Positions 16,019 through 24,253 of a DNA stretch of 42,662 nt are shown in pieces. The number at the start of each line of letters is the position of its first letter. Positions within the stretch are counted from its first letter, which is position 1. Both the position numbers and the translations under genes were made by a program. This DNA comes from CAYQCE01 sp964415885 (GTDB lineage Bacteria > Zixibacteria > MSB-5A5 > JAABVY01 > JAHJOQ01). The stretch is taken from assembly GCA_964415885.1 (NCBI GenBank), contig CAYQCE010000027.1, positions 1-42,662 on the forward strand, read 5' to 3'. The notes beneath the pieces were generated by a model. The model was not told the origin of the DNA and made no database searches. It was given only the letters and a program-made list of their open reading frames with translations.

Positions 16019-17155
16019 TCAGCTGAGTCTGATCTTGTATTCCTGGATCATCTTACGTCTGTCGATATTAGCGAGGATAAGGCTCTTTCGTACCGCAAGA
16101 TCATCCCACGCCGGCTGGAGTCCGATCTCCCTGCTCGCCTTTTCGGGATCCTGCAGCCGTGGCTCCTTGACCTTCTCTCCCATGTGGCAGTCATCTCCCA
16201 TGCAGATCAAGAGAGGCTTCTCGCCGTGCGACAGCTTCTGATTCTTGCGATTCACTACGTTGATCAGAAAATTCGTGTATTCTCTCGACTGCGGGTTCCA
16301 GACCTCGTAGCCGTCGACGTCATAATCCGCCAGTAGTATAGGCCAGAACTGCTCCGGGTGCGGAACCAGTATGCCACCACCTATAGACCTGACCTCCTCT
16401 ATTACCTGCTGCGCCTCATAGAAATGAGTCAACGAAAAGTGCTCTTTTACGATCCTCTTGACAGCCTGGAGGAATATCTGCGCCCGGTTGATGAAGCGGT
16501 CGTCATACTCAACTCTGAGAGAATCGATGAAGTACTTCAGGAGCTTGTTTCGAACCATATCTTTCGGTGTGGAAGCGTAGTTTGCATCAATAAGCTCCTT
16601 CACCTTCCAGACGCAGAGTCGCACAAAGGCTACGAGATCCTCATCAGCACCCGTAGCCGCTGCGGCCTGTTGTACGCGATCCTCAAATCGTCTATCGAGA
16701 ATTGTATCGATGAACTCGTACAGCTGGCTCTGGCGATACCGGAATGTGTGATCGAGCATGCTCAGGAATACGGACGCATTCTCGAGCCGGGATTCTTCGA
16801 AGTGCACTAACAGTTGCACCTTCCTGTTGAATCCCTGTGAATAGCAGTCGACCTCAACCCCCGAAAATCCATCGATCGTCATCACCACGTTGTGCTGCGT
16901 GGGGATGATCAGATCGAGGTCGGAGTTGGGATACATGGTACGCACTCGACGGAGTATCAGATCGATCGGAATGAACTCCGGGTGCCAGTGCAGAGCGATG
17001 ATAGAATCTTGCCTGGGATAGGTCGCGGACGGATTGACAATGCGTTCCTTCTGCTCAGGAGTCAGATCCGTATTGATGATGCTGAAGTATGCCCGACTGT
17101 CCCTCTCAGTCACTTCCTGAGACAACTTTCGAGCTTCCATTCCCGCGGATTTCAT
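16019..17155 (-). CDS. PHP-like metal-dependent hydrolase, first gene of the GAK operon
   Basis: The 378-residue protein has three elements of a PHP-type metal centre. LHWHPEF has His56 and His58. VPHPEQFWP has His266, followed by DVDGYEVWN, a typical PHP D.EVxN segment. DDCH has Asp321-322 and His324. PHP enzymes are phosphoesterases or related metal hydrolases. The middle region (about 60-230) is helical and has no recognised domain. It is the promoter-proximal gene, after a strong promoter, so it is probably part of the GAK operon. I do not recall it as a standard GAK member, so its inclusion may be lineage-specific. ATG 17155 has no close ribosome site; ATG 17140 is an alternative. Confidence 0.75.
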   Translation of the reverse strand: MKSAGMEARKLSQEVTERDSRAYFSIINTDLTPEQKERIVNPSATYPRQDSIIALHWHPEFIPIDLILRRVRTMYPNSDLDLIIPTQHNVVMTIDGFSGVEVDCYSQGFNRKVQLLVHFEESRLENASVFLSMLDHTFRYRQSQLYEFIDTILDRRFEDRVQQAAAATGADEDLVAFVRLCVWKVKELIDANYASTPKDMVRNKLLKYFIDSLRVEYDDRFINRAQIFLQAVKRIVKEHFSLTHFYEAQQVIEEVRSIGGGILVPHPEQFWPILLADYDVDGYEVWNPQSREYTNFLINVVNRKNQKLSHGEKPLLICMGDDCHMGEKVKEPRLQDPEKASREIGLQPAWDDLAVRKSLILANIDRRKMIQEYKIRLS

Positions 17156-17217
17156 AGCCGTTTTTCTGCCTTCCCTGAGTTACTGTGACATTGAAAGAAC
17201 GGTCAAAGTCGAAAAGC

Positions 17218-17246
17218 AAGATACCTTTCCGCTCCCAACGTGTCAA
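17218..17246 (-). promoter_or_regulatory. Near-consensus sigma70 promoter of the GAK operon
   Basis: Read on the minus strand, TTGACA (17246-17241), a 17-nt spacer and TATCTT (17223-17218). The predicted start is near 17211, about 55 nt before ATG 17155. The -35 is perfect and the -10 is a 4/6 match to TATAAT. Confidence 0.7.
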
Positions 17247-17251
17247 TGCCC

Positions 17252-17278
17252 CTAACTATTTCCTAACACATTGCTAAC
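17252..17278 (-). promoter_or_regulatory. Three CTAAC/GTTAG direct repeats at 11-bp spacing (PhoB-box-like)
   Basis: CTAAC occurs at 17252-17256, 17263-17267 and 17274-17278, exactly one helix turn apart. On the GAK-operon strand the array ends 5 bp upstream of the -35. OmpR/PhoB-family regulators bind 11-bp-spaced direct repeats, and known phosphate boxes (TTAACA-like in Bacillus, CTTAACCT-like in cyanobacteria) look similar. Whether this is a Pho box is an inference. Confidence 0.6.
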
Positions 17279-17471
17279 AGAATTAACCGGGGGGTCACAA
17301 CCATCAATCTCGTTCGTTATTTCTCTCCTCACTCACTTAGATGCGAAAGCAGAGCGTTTTGTTCCGTATTCGCCCGACAATTCCGCGCACTGTCCCCTCT
17401 CTGACTGGTCGACTGCTCGGCGCCATAGCTTTAGTGTGACACGCGCGAACACGCATTCCACTTTCATTTGG

Positions 17472-17500
17472 TTGACTCTGATGCGAGCTCAGCATACTTT
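17472..17500 (+). promoter_or_regulatory. Promoter for a probably leaderless GH1 transcript
   Basis: TTGACT (17472-17477), a 17-nt spacer and TACTTT (17495-17500). The expected start (about 17507) is 3 nt or less from ATG 17510, and no ribosome site precedes that ATG, so the message is probably leaderless. Confidence 0.55.
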
Positions 17501-17509
17501 TATCTCGCG

Positions 17510-18787
17510 ATGAAAAGTAGAAACAAAGACAAGTTCCTCTGGGGTGTATCCACCTCGGCGTTCCAGGTGGAAGGACATGTGGAAAACGACATGACTGAGT
17601 GGGAGCATCTTGGCAAGTTCATGAACGACGGACTTGATCCGAGAGTTGCCGACGCTGTCGACCACTGGAACCGCTGGGAAGAGGACTTCAACCTGTTAAA
17701 CGAGCTGGGGATCAATGCCTACCGATTCTCGGTTGAATGGGCGCGGATAGAACCGGAGAGAGGGAAGATCAATCAGGATGCGATTGAGCAGTATGTCAGG
17801 ATGATAGGCAAGCTTCACGAGTTCGGCATTGCACCGATGCTCACTATTCTCCACTTCTCACACCCAGCCTGGTTTCACCGGAGCACTCCCTGGCATCATG
17901 AGTCATCTATCGAGTCATACCTCAATTTCGTTGATATTCTAATCGAGAACTTCCTCGACCGTGTTCCATTCGTAGTTACCTTCAATGAACCGTTGGTCTG
18001 GCTCCTTGCGGCGTATGGCGACGGCAAGTTTCCGCCGGGTAAGCGAGATATCAGTCAGATGATGACATCCCTGAAAAACATGCTCACCGCGCACAGACGA
18101 GCCTACGACCTGATCAAGGCGAAGTATCCGAGATGCGAGGTCGGAATAGCGCACAACTTCATGGTCTTCAAGAAGGCCCGACCATTCTCAATGGTCGACA
18201 AGCACTTGCGGCGTACAATTCATTACTTCTACAATCTAATGATCCCGGACGCATTCATTACGAACAGGCTCAAGTACTTCTTCCCACTTTTGGTGAACTA
18301 CGATTCCGCAATCGATCTCGATAACAGCATCGACTTCTGGGGTGTCAACTACTACTGCCGTATCCATGTCAAGTTCCGGCTGCGGTTAAACCACCCGTTC
18401 GATCTTATCTACCTGCCGAAAGCTGGAGAGGGACAGTCAGATCTCGGCTGGGAGATTTACCCAAAGGGGCTTCGTCGCGTTTGCAGATGGCTGGAGTCCA
18501 CAGGTAAGCCCATATACTTTACTGAGAACGGCATAGCTGCAGATGATGACAACCTGCGTGTCAGATTTCTCGAAAAGCATCTGCGCGTGCTACAGAAAGC
18601 TCGGAAAGACGGTTACCCGATCAAAGGCTATTTCCACTGGTCACTTCTCGATAACTACGAGTGGCTGGTGGGCAGAAGCGCGCGGTTCGGCCTGTATCAT
18701 GTAGATTATGACAATTCTCTCGAAAGGTCGATGAAACCATCCGGCCAGTTCTACCGTGACTTTATTCGACAAGAGCTAACGCGTTAA
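17510..18787 (+). CDS. Glycoside hydrolase family 1 (beta-glycosidase)
   Basis: The 425-residue protein is a (beta/alpha)8 GH1 enzyme: FLWGVSTSAFQVEGH at the start, YRFSVEWARIEP, the acid/base motif TFNEP (Glu160), and the nucleophile motif YFTENG (Glu339). GYFHWSLLDNYEW and RFGLYHVDYD near the end form the aglycone/sugar site. All catalytic residues are present. No signal peptide is seen, so it is probably cytoplasmic. An in-frame ATG at 17468 lies upstream, within the promoter, and is rejected. It is followed after 118 bp by a GT21-like gene. Together these suggest glycolipid or glycoside turnover rather than polymer digestion (inference); some GH1 enzymes also act as transglycosidases on lipids. 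Confidence 0.94.
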   Translation: MKSRNKDKFLWGVSTSAFQVEGHVENDMTEWEHLGKFMNDGLDPRVADAVDHWNRWEEDFNLLNELGINAYRFSVEWARIEPERGKINQDAIEQYVRMIGKLHEFGIAPMLTILHFSHPAWFHRSTPWHHESSIESYLNFVDILIENFLDRVPFVVTFNEPLVWLLAAYGDGKFPPGKRDISQMMTSLKNMLTAHRRAYDLIKAKYPRCEVGIAHNFMVFKKARPFSMVDKHLRRTIHYFYNLMIPDAFITNRLKYFFPLLVNYDSAIDLDNSIDFWGVNYYCRIHVKFRLRLNHPFDLIYLPKAGEGQSDLGWEIYPKGLRRVCRWLESTGKPIYFTENGIAADDDNLRVRFLEKHLRVLQKARKDGYPIKGYFHWSLLDNYEWLVGRSARFGLYHVDYDNSLERSMKPSGQFYRDFIRQELTR

Positions 18788-18905
18788 CATATCATGCCTT
18801 ACTCCCCCTCATGAACAATTAATCCAGCCTTAATGCTATCCGAATCAATGCTGTCGACCTTTTGTGCGAAGGCTGTGTATAACTTAGTGAGGGAGAGTCC
18901 TCGAC

Positions 18906-20177
18906 ATGGATATGAGTATAATAGACATGATCTTCATGGTCGTAGTATTCCTCGGTCTTGGATATACGGCGACGATGATGACACTCATGCTTCTCGAACG
19001 GCGGGAGTGCGGCCGATCGAACATGCGACGTTCGGAGGCGCCTCCGATATCGGTCTTGAAGCCACTTAAAGGCCTCGACGATCAACTGAAGTCGAATCTC
19101 AGATCATTCTTCGAGTTGGCGTATCCGCGCTTCGAGCTTGTATTCGGCGTCGCGGACTACGATGATCCCGCGGTCGATGTCGTGAACGAGTTGATTGAAG
19201 AGTATCCGGAGGTCGACGCCCGAATTGTAATAGATGCGCGCAAAGTCGGCCTCAATCCAAAGATCAACAATCTGATAAACATCTATCGTGAGGCTGTTTA
19301 CGACACTCTCGTCATAAGCGACTCCAACGTCTGGGTTCGCAGAGGCTATCTCTGGGATATGGCCGGCCGCATAAGCGATCCTTCTGTTGGCCTGGTAACC
19401 TCAGCAATTAGAGGCTTCGGTGCGGTATCCCTCGGGGCGGTGCTCGAGAACCTCCACCTCAACACTTTCATTGCCGGAAGCGTACTCGCCGTTAAGAGGG
19501 TATTCGGCATACCAATCTCGATTGGCAAATCGATGTGTTTCAATCGCGAAACTATAGAGAAGCTCGGAGGATTCGAGGCTTTGTCACGCTATCTTGCAGA
19601 GGATTATCTGCTCGGCAGGAAAGTCGAGGAGATGGGTCTCAAGGCGGTTCCGTCGCCGTACTGGATTGACTCTGTCAACGAGAAATGGAGCCTCGTCAAA
19701 TTCGCAAGTCGCCATTACCGCTGGGCACTCATGAGGCGGTACACGAACCTCGGCCACTATATCCTCGAGCCACTGTCAAATCCCGTGCTCTTCGCGGTGA
19801 TCTATGCTTCAGTCACCCGGACACTGATTTCACTTGTCGTGCTCGGACTAACGATCTACCTCAAGATGCTCTTCGACTATGTTTCGGCACAAACGATGGA
19901 TGACAGAATTCGATTCCGAAGACTCCTCCTCGCCCCGTTCAAGGATCTATTTGTCGGTCTCATATGGCTCGTCCCACTCGTGAACAGAACGGTCTCCTGG
20001 CGCGGCAACCGTTTTAGAATAGCGCGCGAGACCAGGCTCTTGCCAACTACACAGGGCATCTACGACCTCTCAACGCTGATCGAACGTATCGGCTCGTTCG
20101 GCGAGTCGCTCCACGAGGTCCTGATCAGGAGACTCCTCCGGCTTGCGCAGTCCGCCGTGCGAGCACTTTTGTTCTGA
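18906..20177 (+). CDS. GT21-like (ceramide glucosyltransferase type) membrane glycosyltransferase
   Basis: This 423-residue protein has an N-terminal membrane helix (about 5-28) and a GT-A domain with ISVLKPLKGLDD, VFGVADYDDP, VISDSNVWV (the DxD-equivalent), KSMCFNRETIEKLGG and the third Asp in LAEDYLLG. The RHYRW (Q/R-x-x-R-W type) motif follows, then C-terminal membrane helices (about 285-320). This is the arrangement of ceramide glucosyltransferases (GT21) and of HpnI-like enzymes. Alphaproteobacterial GT21 enzymes make glycolipids during phosphate starvation, which is a precedent but no proof here. GGAGAG lies 8 nt before ATG 18906. It probably works on membrane lipid together with the upstream GH1, though it may have its own promoter. 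Confidence 0.9.
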   Translation: MDMSIIDMIFMVVVFLGLGYTATMMTLMLLERRECGRSNMRRSEAPPISVLKPLKGLDDQLKSNLRSFFELAYPRFELVFGVADYDDPAVDVVNELIEEYPEVDARIVIDARKVGLNPKINNLINIYREAVYDTLVISDSNVWVRRGYLWDMAGRISDPSVGLVTSAIRGFGAVSLGAVLENLHLNTFIAGSVLAVKRVFGIPISIGKSMCFNRETIEKLGGFEALSRYLAEDYLLGRKVEEMGLKAVPSPYWIDSVNEKWSLVKFASRHYRWALMRRYTNLGHYILEPLSNPVLFAVIYASVTRTLISLVVLGLTIYLKMLFDYVSAQTMDDRIRFRRLLLAPFKDLFVGLIWLVPLVNRTVSWRGNRFRIARETRLLPTTQGIYDLSTLIERIGSFGESLHEVLIRRLLRLAQSAVRALLF

Positions 20178-20197
20178 CCGATCATCCGACGCCAACG

Positions 20198-20260
20198 TGC
20201 ACCGCGATTACGATTAATGACTGCATTTAACTTGACATTTAATGCACCGCGATCTAATTT
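20198..20260 (+). promoter_or_regulatory. Strong promoter with TGCACCGCGAT direct repeat ahead of the histidine kinase
   Basis: TTGACA (20232-20237), a 17-nt spacer and TAATTT (20255-20260) lie about 170 nt before ATG 20428. The 11-mer TGCACCGCGAT occurs at 20198-20208 and again at 20243-20253, inside the spacer, where a repressor would block the polymerase. Confidence 0.55.
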
Positions 20261-20427
20261 CTGCTGCATGTCAGGATTTGTATTGTGTTCGGGCTCACTC
20301 AACGAGTCAGTATAGAGTGAATTTGAGATTGCGAAACAGTTGGGATGTTCCGCATGCATGAATTGTGACTCAGGTTCGGTCCATTGAATCCTGCACCAAT
20401 TGATGTTTCGGGATATCCAAGCGAGAT

Positions 20428-23400
20428 ATGGGTCTTGCGAGGAGTACTTCATTGACAAGTCGCAACATAATAATCCTGGCTTCGATCACCGCCGGTATCG
20501 CCGTATGGCTGATCGACGGTGTACTTGATCACCTTGTCTTCTTTGAAAATACCACGCTAATCGGTTCGCTTCTCACTGACGTCAGTCCGCACGAAGTCTA
20601 CGTCCGTTTGATCACGTTCGCCATTATTGTCGCGCTGGGAGTCGTAGCCTCAAGCCTTTCGAGGAGAGTCGAAAGGTCCAGAGAAGATCTCCGGAAGCGT
20701 GAAGAATGGCTCTCCACAACTCTATCGAGTATCGGCGATGCCGTTATCGCAACCGACACCGACGGCAACGTGACTTTCATGAATTCGGTCGCGGAGAAGC
20801 TGACCGGCTTCAGTTCGGACGAGTCGCTGGGCAGCTACATTACAGACATTTTCAAGATAGTGAACGAGTTCACTGAACAGGAAGTAATCTGCCCCATCGA
20901 GAGAGTTCTGAAAGAGGGAGTCGTTGTTGGCCTTGCGAATCACACCGTCTTGATCGCCAGAGACGGTAACCAAATCGCTATCGATGACAGCGGAGCTCCA
21001 ATCAAGGATGACAAGGGGAATATCCTCGGGGCGGTTCTGGTATTCAGCGACATCACTGAGCGTCGCCGTCTCCAGAAAGAAGCTGAATCGGCAAGGAAAC
21101 GTGCGGAGAGCATTCTTGAGAGCATCAGCGACGGATTCTTTGCGATTGACAGTGATTTCCGTGTGACATACTTCAATTCCGCCGCCGAGCAGCTTCTCGG
21201 TGTGAGGCGAGACGACGTCATAGGCAAGATTATGTTCGAAGAGTGCTTCATCGAAGCGAAAGATTCGATCTTTGAAACCAACTACAGAAAGGCTCTCAAG
21301 GATCGACGCGGGATATCCTTTGAGACATACTTCGAGTCCAAACCGTACGAGAACTGGTATCAGGTGAGCGTTTATCCGTTCGATAACGGCATTTCAGTCT
21401 ACTTCCAGGTTATAACGGATCGAATAGAGGCTGAGGAGGCTCTCCGAGAGAACGAACAGCAGCTAAACAGCATATTCGCGGCTACCCCGATCGGAATAAC
21501 TGTCATGCACAAGAGAAAGATCCGATGGGTTAGCAACAGTATCCTCGAAATGACCGGTTATGACCGGGACTTCCTTGTAGGCAGAGCCTCTGACTTTCTC
21601 TACGAGTCCGAAGAGGAGTTCGAGAGAGTAGGAACTTACCTCTACGACAATATCGCTCGGGGCAACGTAGGCTCGATTGACACGAAGATTAGAATCAAGA
21701 GCGGCGAGCTGATTGATGTTCATATGGAAGCAGCCGCTATGGACCCGTCTGACCTTTCAAAGGGAATTACGGTCAGTGTTCTCGATATCACCGATCGAAT
21801 GCATGCCGAGCGCGCTCTGAGGGAGAGCGAGGAAAAATACAAGCTCCTTGTCGAGAATCTCCACGAGGGCATCTGGGCGGTGGATTCAGAAGGCATCACG
21901 ACTTTCGTCAACTCTCGAATGGCCGAGATGCTCGGATACGCGAGATCAGAGATGGTTGGAAATCACATAAACAGCTTCATTCATACTGATGAGCATGATG
22001 ATGTTGCACAGTTGATGGAGCGCCGAAGACAGGGCATTCGCGAGCAGCACGAATCCCGGCTCGCACGGAAAGACGGTGAGGTATTGCACTCGCTCATGTC
22101 GGCGGCCCCAATTGCGGACGATGAGGGCAAAATGATCGGCGCCATTGCCAGTGTAACGGACATAACCGACAGAATTGAACACGAGGAACGAATCGACCAC
22201 CTGAATCGAGTGTTGCGAGCGATACGGAATGTCAACCAGTTGATCACTCACGCCAAGTCCGAGCAGGAGTTGATCTACGGTGCCTGCGAGATGCTCGTGG
22301 AAACACGCGGGTATTTCAGCGCATGGATTGTTCTGAGGGAGAAGGACGGGCGTGTGACGCATTCCGCAGAGTCCGGTATCGGGGAGAAATTCGACGCATT
22401 CGTTGATTTGATCTCGGATGGCTCTCTCCCACACTGCTGGAAAACCGCGGCCAAAGACAAAGACGATGTTTCGATTCTGGTACCGGCCGAGATCTGTGCT
22501 GACTGTACTCTGTTCAGCGCTGAAAAGACGAACGGTATATTATGCAAAGTGCTCCGTCACGGCGGCAGTGTCTACGGTCTCATTAACCTCTCGGTACCCG
22601 CCGGCCTGATGGATGACAAGGAGGAGAGGCTGCTCTTCAACGAGGTTGCCGATGACATCTCATTTGCATTATACAGCCTTGAACTTGAAAAAGAGCGCAA
22701 GTTTGCTGAGCGGGGTCTTGCCGAGGAAAAGGAGCGACTCGCCGTCACTCTCGAGTCGATAGGAGATGGCGTGATCGCCACCGACCAGCACGGTCGAGTA
22801 GTCCTTCTAAACAAGGTGGCACAAGAGCTTACAGGCTGGGATGACGCCGAAGCATACGGGCGCTCTCTGGAAGAAGTCTTTAGTATCATCAACGAGGATA
22901 CGGGTGAGAAGAGTGAGAATCCCGTCGAGCGAGTGCTTCGGAGCGGCAAGGTCGTGGGCCTGGCGAACCATACGGCGCTCATTTCGAGAGATGACTCCCG
23001 GAAGCTGATCGCAGACAGTGGTGCTCCCATATGGGACTCGAACAAACGAATCATCGGAGTAGTACTCGTATTCCGTGATGTGACTGAGACACGCAGGCTT
23101 CAGGAGTTCGCGGTCCGTGCTCAGCGACTCGAGACGGCTGGACGAATCGCAGGGCAGGTCGCGCATGACTTCAACAACCTCCTCGGGCCGCTCATGGCGT
23201 ACCCAATGTTTATTCGAGAGCAATTGCCGCCAAATCATGCCGCAATCGAATTCCTCGACGAAATCGAGCAGGCAGCTACACGAATAGCGGATATCAACCA
23301 GCAGCTCCTGACGCTCGGACGGCGCGGCCACTACACAATGGAACCGCTAAATGTGAATGGGCTGATCGAACAAGTTATCGATCAGATGAAACCGTTCCCC

Positions 23401-24249
23401 GACACGCTGGTGATTGAGCGTGAATTCGAGAAGCCACTCATGAATGTCAGGGGCGGATCCTCGCAATTGATGAGAGTATTCTCGAATCTGATCCGCAACG
23501 CCGCAGATGCAATAATGGATGTCGGAGAGATCAAGATCAAGACGCAAAATTTCTATGTCGATTCACCAACCGGCATCTATGGAAGAATCCCGCGCGGTGA
23601 ATACGTCAAAATCTCAATTGCAGACACCGGTTGCGGAATCCCGCCCGAGGCGCTTCCGAAAATCTTCGATCCATTCTTCACTACAAAGACGGTCAACAAG
23701 AGTCGCGGCTCCGGGCTCGGTTTGAGTGTGGTGCACGCGGTCCTCGAGGATCATGGCGCACACATTGATTGTGTGACGAAGCAGGGTGGAGGAACCACCT
23801 TCTTCCTTTATCTGCCGGTCTCGAGAGATGAACTGACACCACCCGAGAGGGAGGCAATCACCGGAGGCAGCGGCAATATACTGGTCGTCGACGATGACGC
23901 GTCACAGAGGGATGTTACTCAACGCCTCCTGGAGAAGCTTGGCTACGAAGTTACAGTCGTACGCAGCGGCGAAGCTGCAGTCGCCGCGCTCAAAGAGTCA
24001 GACTATGAATTGATGATACTCGACATGATTATGCCGGAGGGCATCGACGGCACCGAGACATACAGGCGTGCGCTCAAGATCAAGCCACATCAGAAAGCAG
24101 TCATAGTCTCCGGCTATGCCGAAACCGAACGGGTTCAGGAAGCGCTTTCACTCGGCGCCGGAGCCTATGTACGGAAACCACTCACATTGAAGAGCATCTC
24201 AATGGCAGTGCGGCAAGAGCTCGACAGACCAGTCAAGAGCGAGAACTGA
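20428..24249 (+). CDS. Hybrid sensor histidine kinase with five PAS domains, GAF and receiver
   Basis: The 1273-residue protein has two membrane helices (about 13-32 and 58-80). PAS domains follow at about 94-212, 227-332, 344-458 and 470-585, then GAF (about 610-755) and PAS five (about 769-892). The phospho-acceptor motif is VAHDFNNLLGP (His913). The ATPase part has NLIRNAADA, DTGCGIPPEAL, FDPFFTTK and GSGLGLSVVH. The C-terminal receiver (about 1150-1265) has Asp1199 in LILDM. PAS1 and PAS5 are clearly internal duplicates, sharing VVGLANHT, a DSGAP motif and GxVLVF. The HDFNN-type H-box and receiver are typical of phosphorelay hybrid kinases. The signal is unknown and no output regulator is adjacent. 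Its 3' end is 4 bp from the converging transporter gene. Confidence 0.95.
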   Translation: MGLARSTSLTSRNIIILASITAGIAVWLIDGVLDHLVFFENTTLIGSLLTDVSPHEVYVRLITFAIIVALGVVASSLSRRVERSREDLRKREEWLSTTLSSIGDAVIATDTDGNVTFMNSVAEKLTGFSSDESLGSYITDIFKIVNEFTEQEVICPIERVLKEGVVVGLANHTVLIARDGNQIAIDDSGAPIKDDKGNILGAVLVFSDITERRRLQKEAESARKRAESILESISDGFFAIDSDFRVTYFNSAAEQLLGVRRDDVIGKIMFEECFIEAKDSIFETNYRKALKDRRGISFETYFESKPYENWYQVSVYPFDNGISVYFQVITDRIEAEEALRENEQQLNSIFAATPIGITVMHKRKIRWVSNSILEMTGYDRDFLVGRASDFLYESEEEFERVGTYLYDNIARGNVGSIDTKIRIKSGELIDVHMEAAAMDPSDLSKGITVSVLDITDRMHAERALRESEEKYKLLVENLHEGIWAVDSEGITTFVNSRMAEMLGYARSEMVGNHINSFIHTDEHDDVAQLMERRRQGIREQHESRLARKDGEVLHSLMSAAPIADDEGKMIGAIASVTDITDRIEHEERIDHLNRVLRAIRNVNQLITHAKSEQELIYGACEMLVETRGYFSAWIVLREKDGRVTHSAESGIGEKFDAFVDLISDGSLPHCWKTAAKDKDDVSILVPAEICADCTLFSAEKTNGILCKVLRHGGSVYGLINLSVPAGLMDDKEERLLFNEVADDISFALYSLELEKERKFAERGLAEEKERLAVTLESIGDGVIATDQHGRVVLLNKVAQELTGWDDAEAYGRSLEEVFSIINEDTGEKSENPVERVLRSGKVVGLANHTALISRDDSRKLIADSGAPIWDSNKRIIGVVLVFRDVTETRRLQEFAVRAQRLETAGRIAGQVAHDFNNLLGPLMAYPMFIREQLPPNHAAIEFLDEIEQAATRIADINQQLLTLGRRGHYTMEPLNVNGLIEQVIDQMKPFPDTLVIEREFEKPLMNVRGGSSQLMRVFSNLIRNAADAIMDVGEIKIKTQNFYVDSPTGIYGRIPRGEYVKISIADTGCGIPPEALPKIFDPFFTTKTVNKSRGSGLGLSVVHAVLEDHGAHIDCVTKQGGGTTFFLYLPVSRDELTPPEREAITGGSGNILVVDDDASQRDVTQRLLEKLGYEVTVVRSGEAAVAALKESDYELMILDMIMPEGIDGTETYRRALKIKPHQKAVIVSGYAETERVQEALSLGAGAYVRKPLTLKSISMAVRQELDRPVKSEN

Positions 24250-24253
24250 TCGA

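Larger units (their letters stand above)
17156..17509. promoter_or_regulatory. 354-bp divergent control region between GAK operon and GH1 gene
   Basis: It carries the GAK promoter with its repeat array on the minus strand (17218-17278) and the apparently leaderless GH1 promoter on the plus strand (17472-17500). Between about 17290 and 17470 I see no gene, hairpin terminator or long repeat. Confidence 0.55.
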
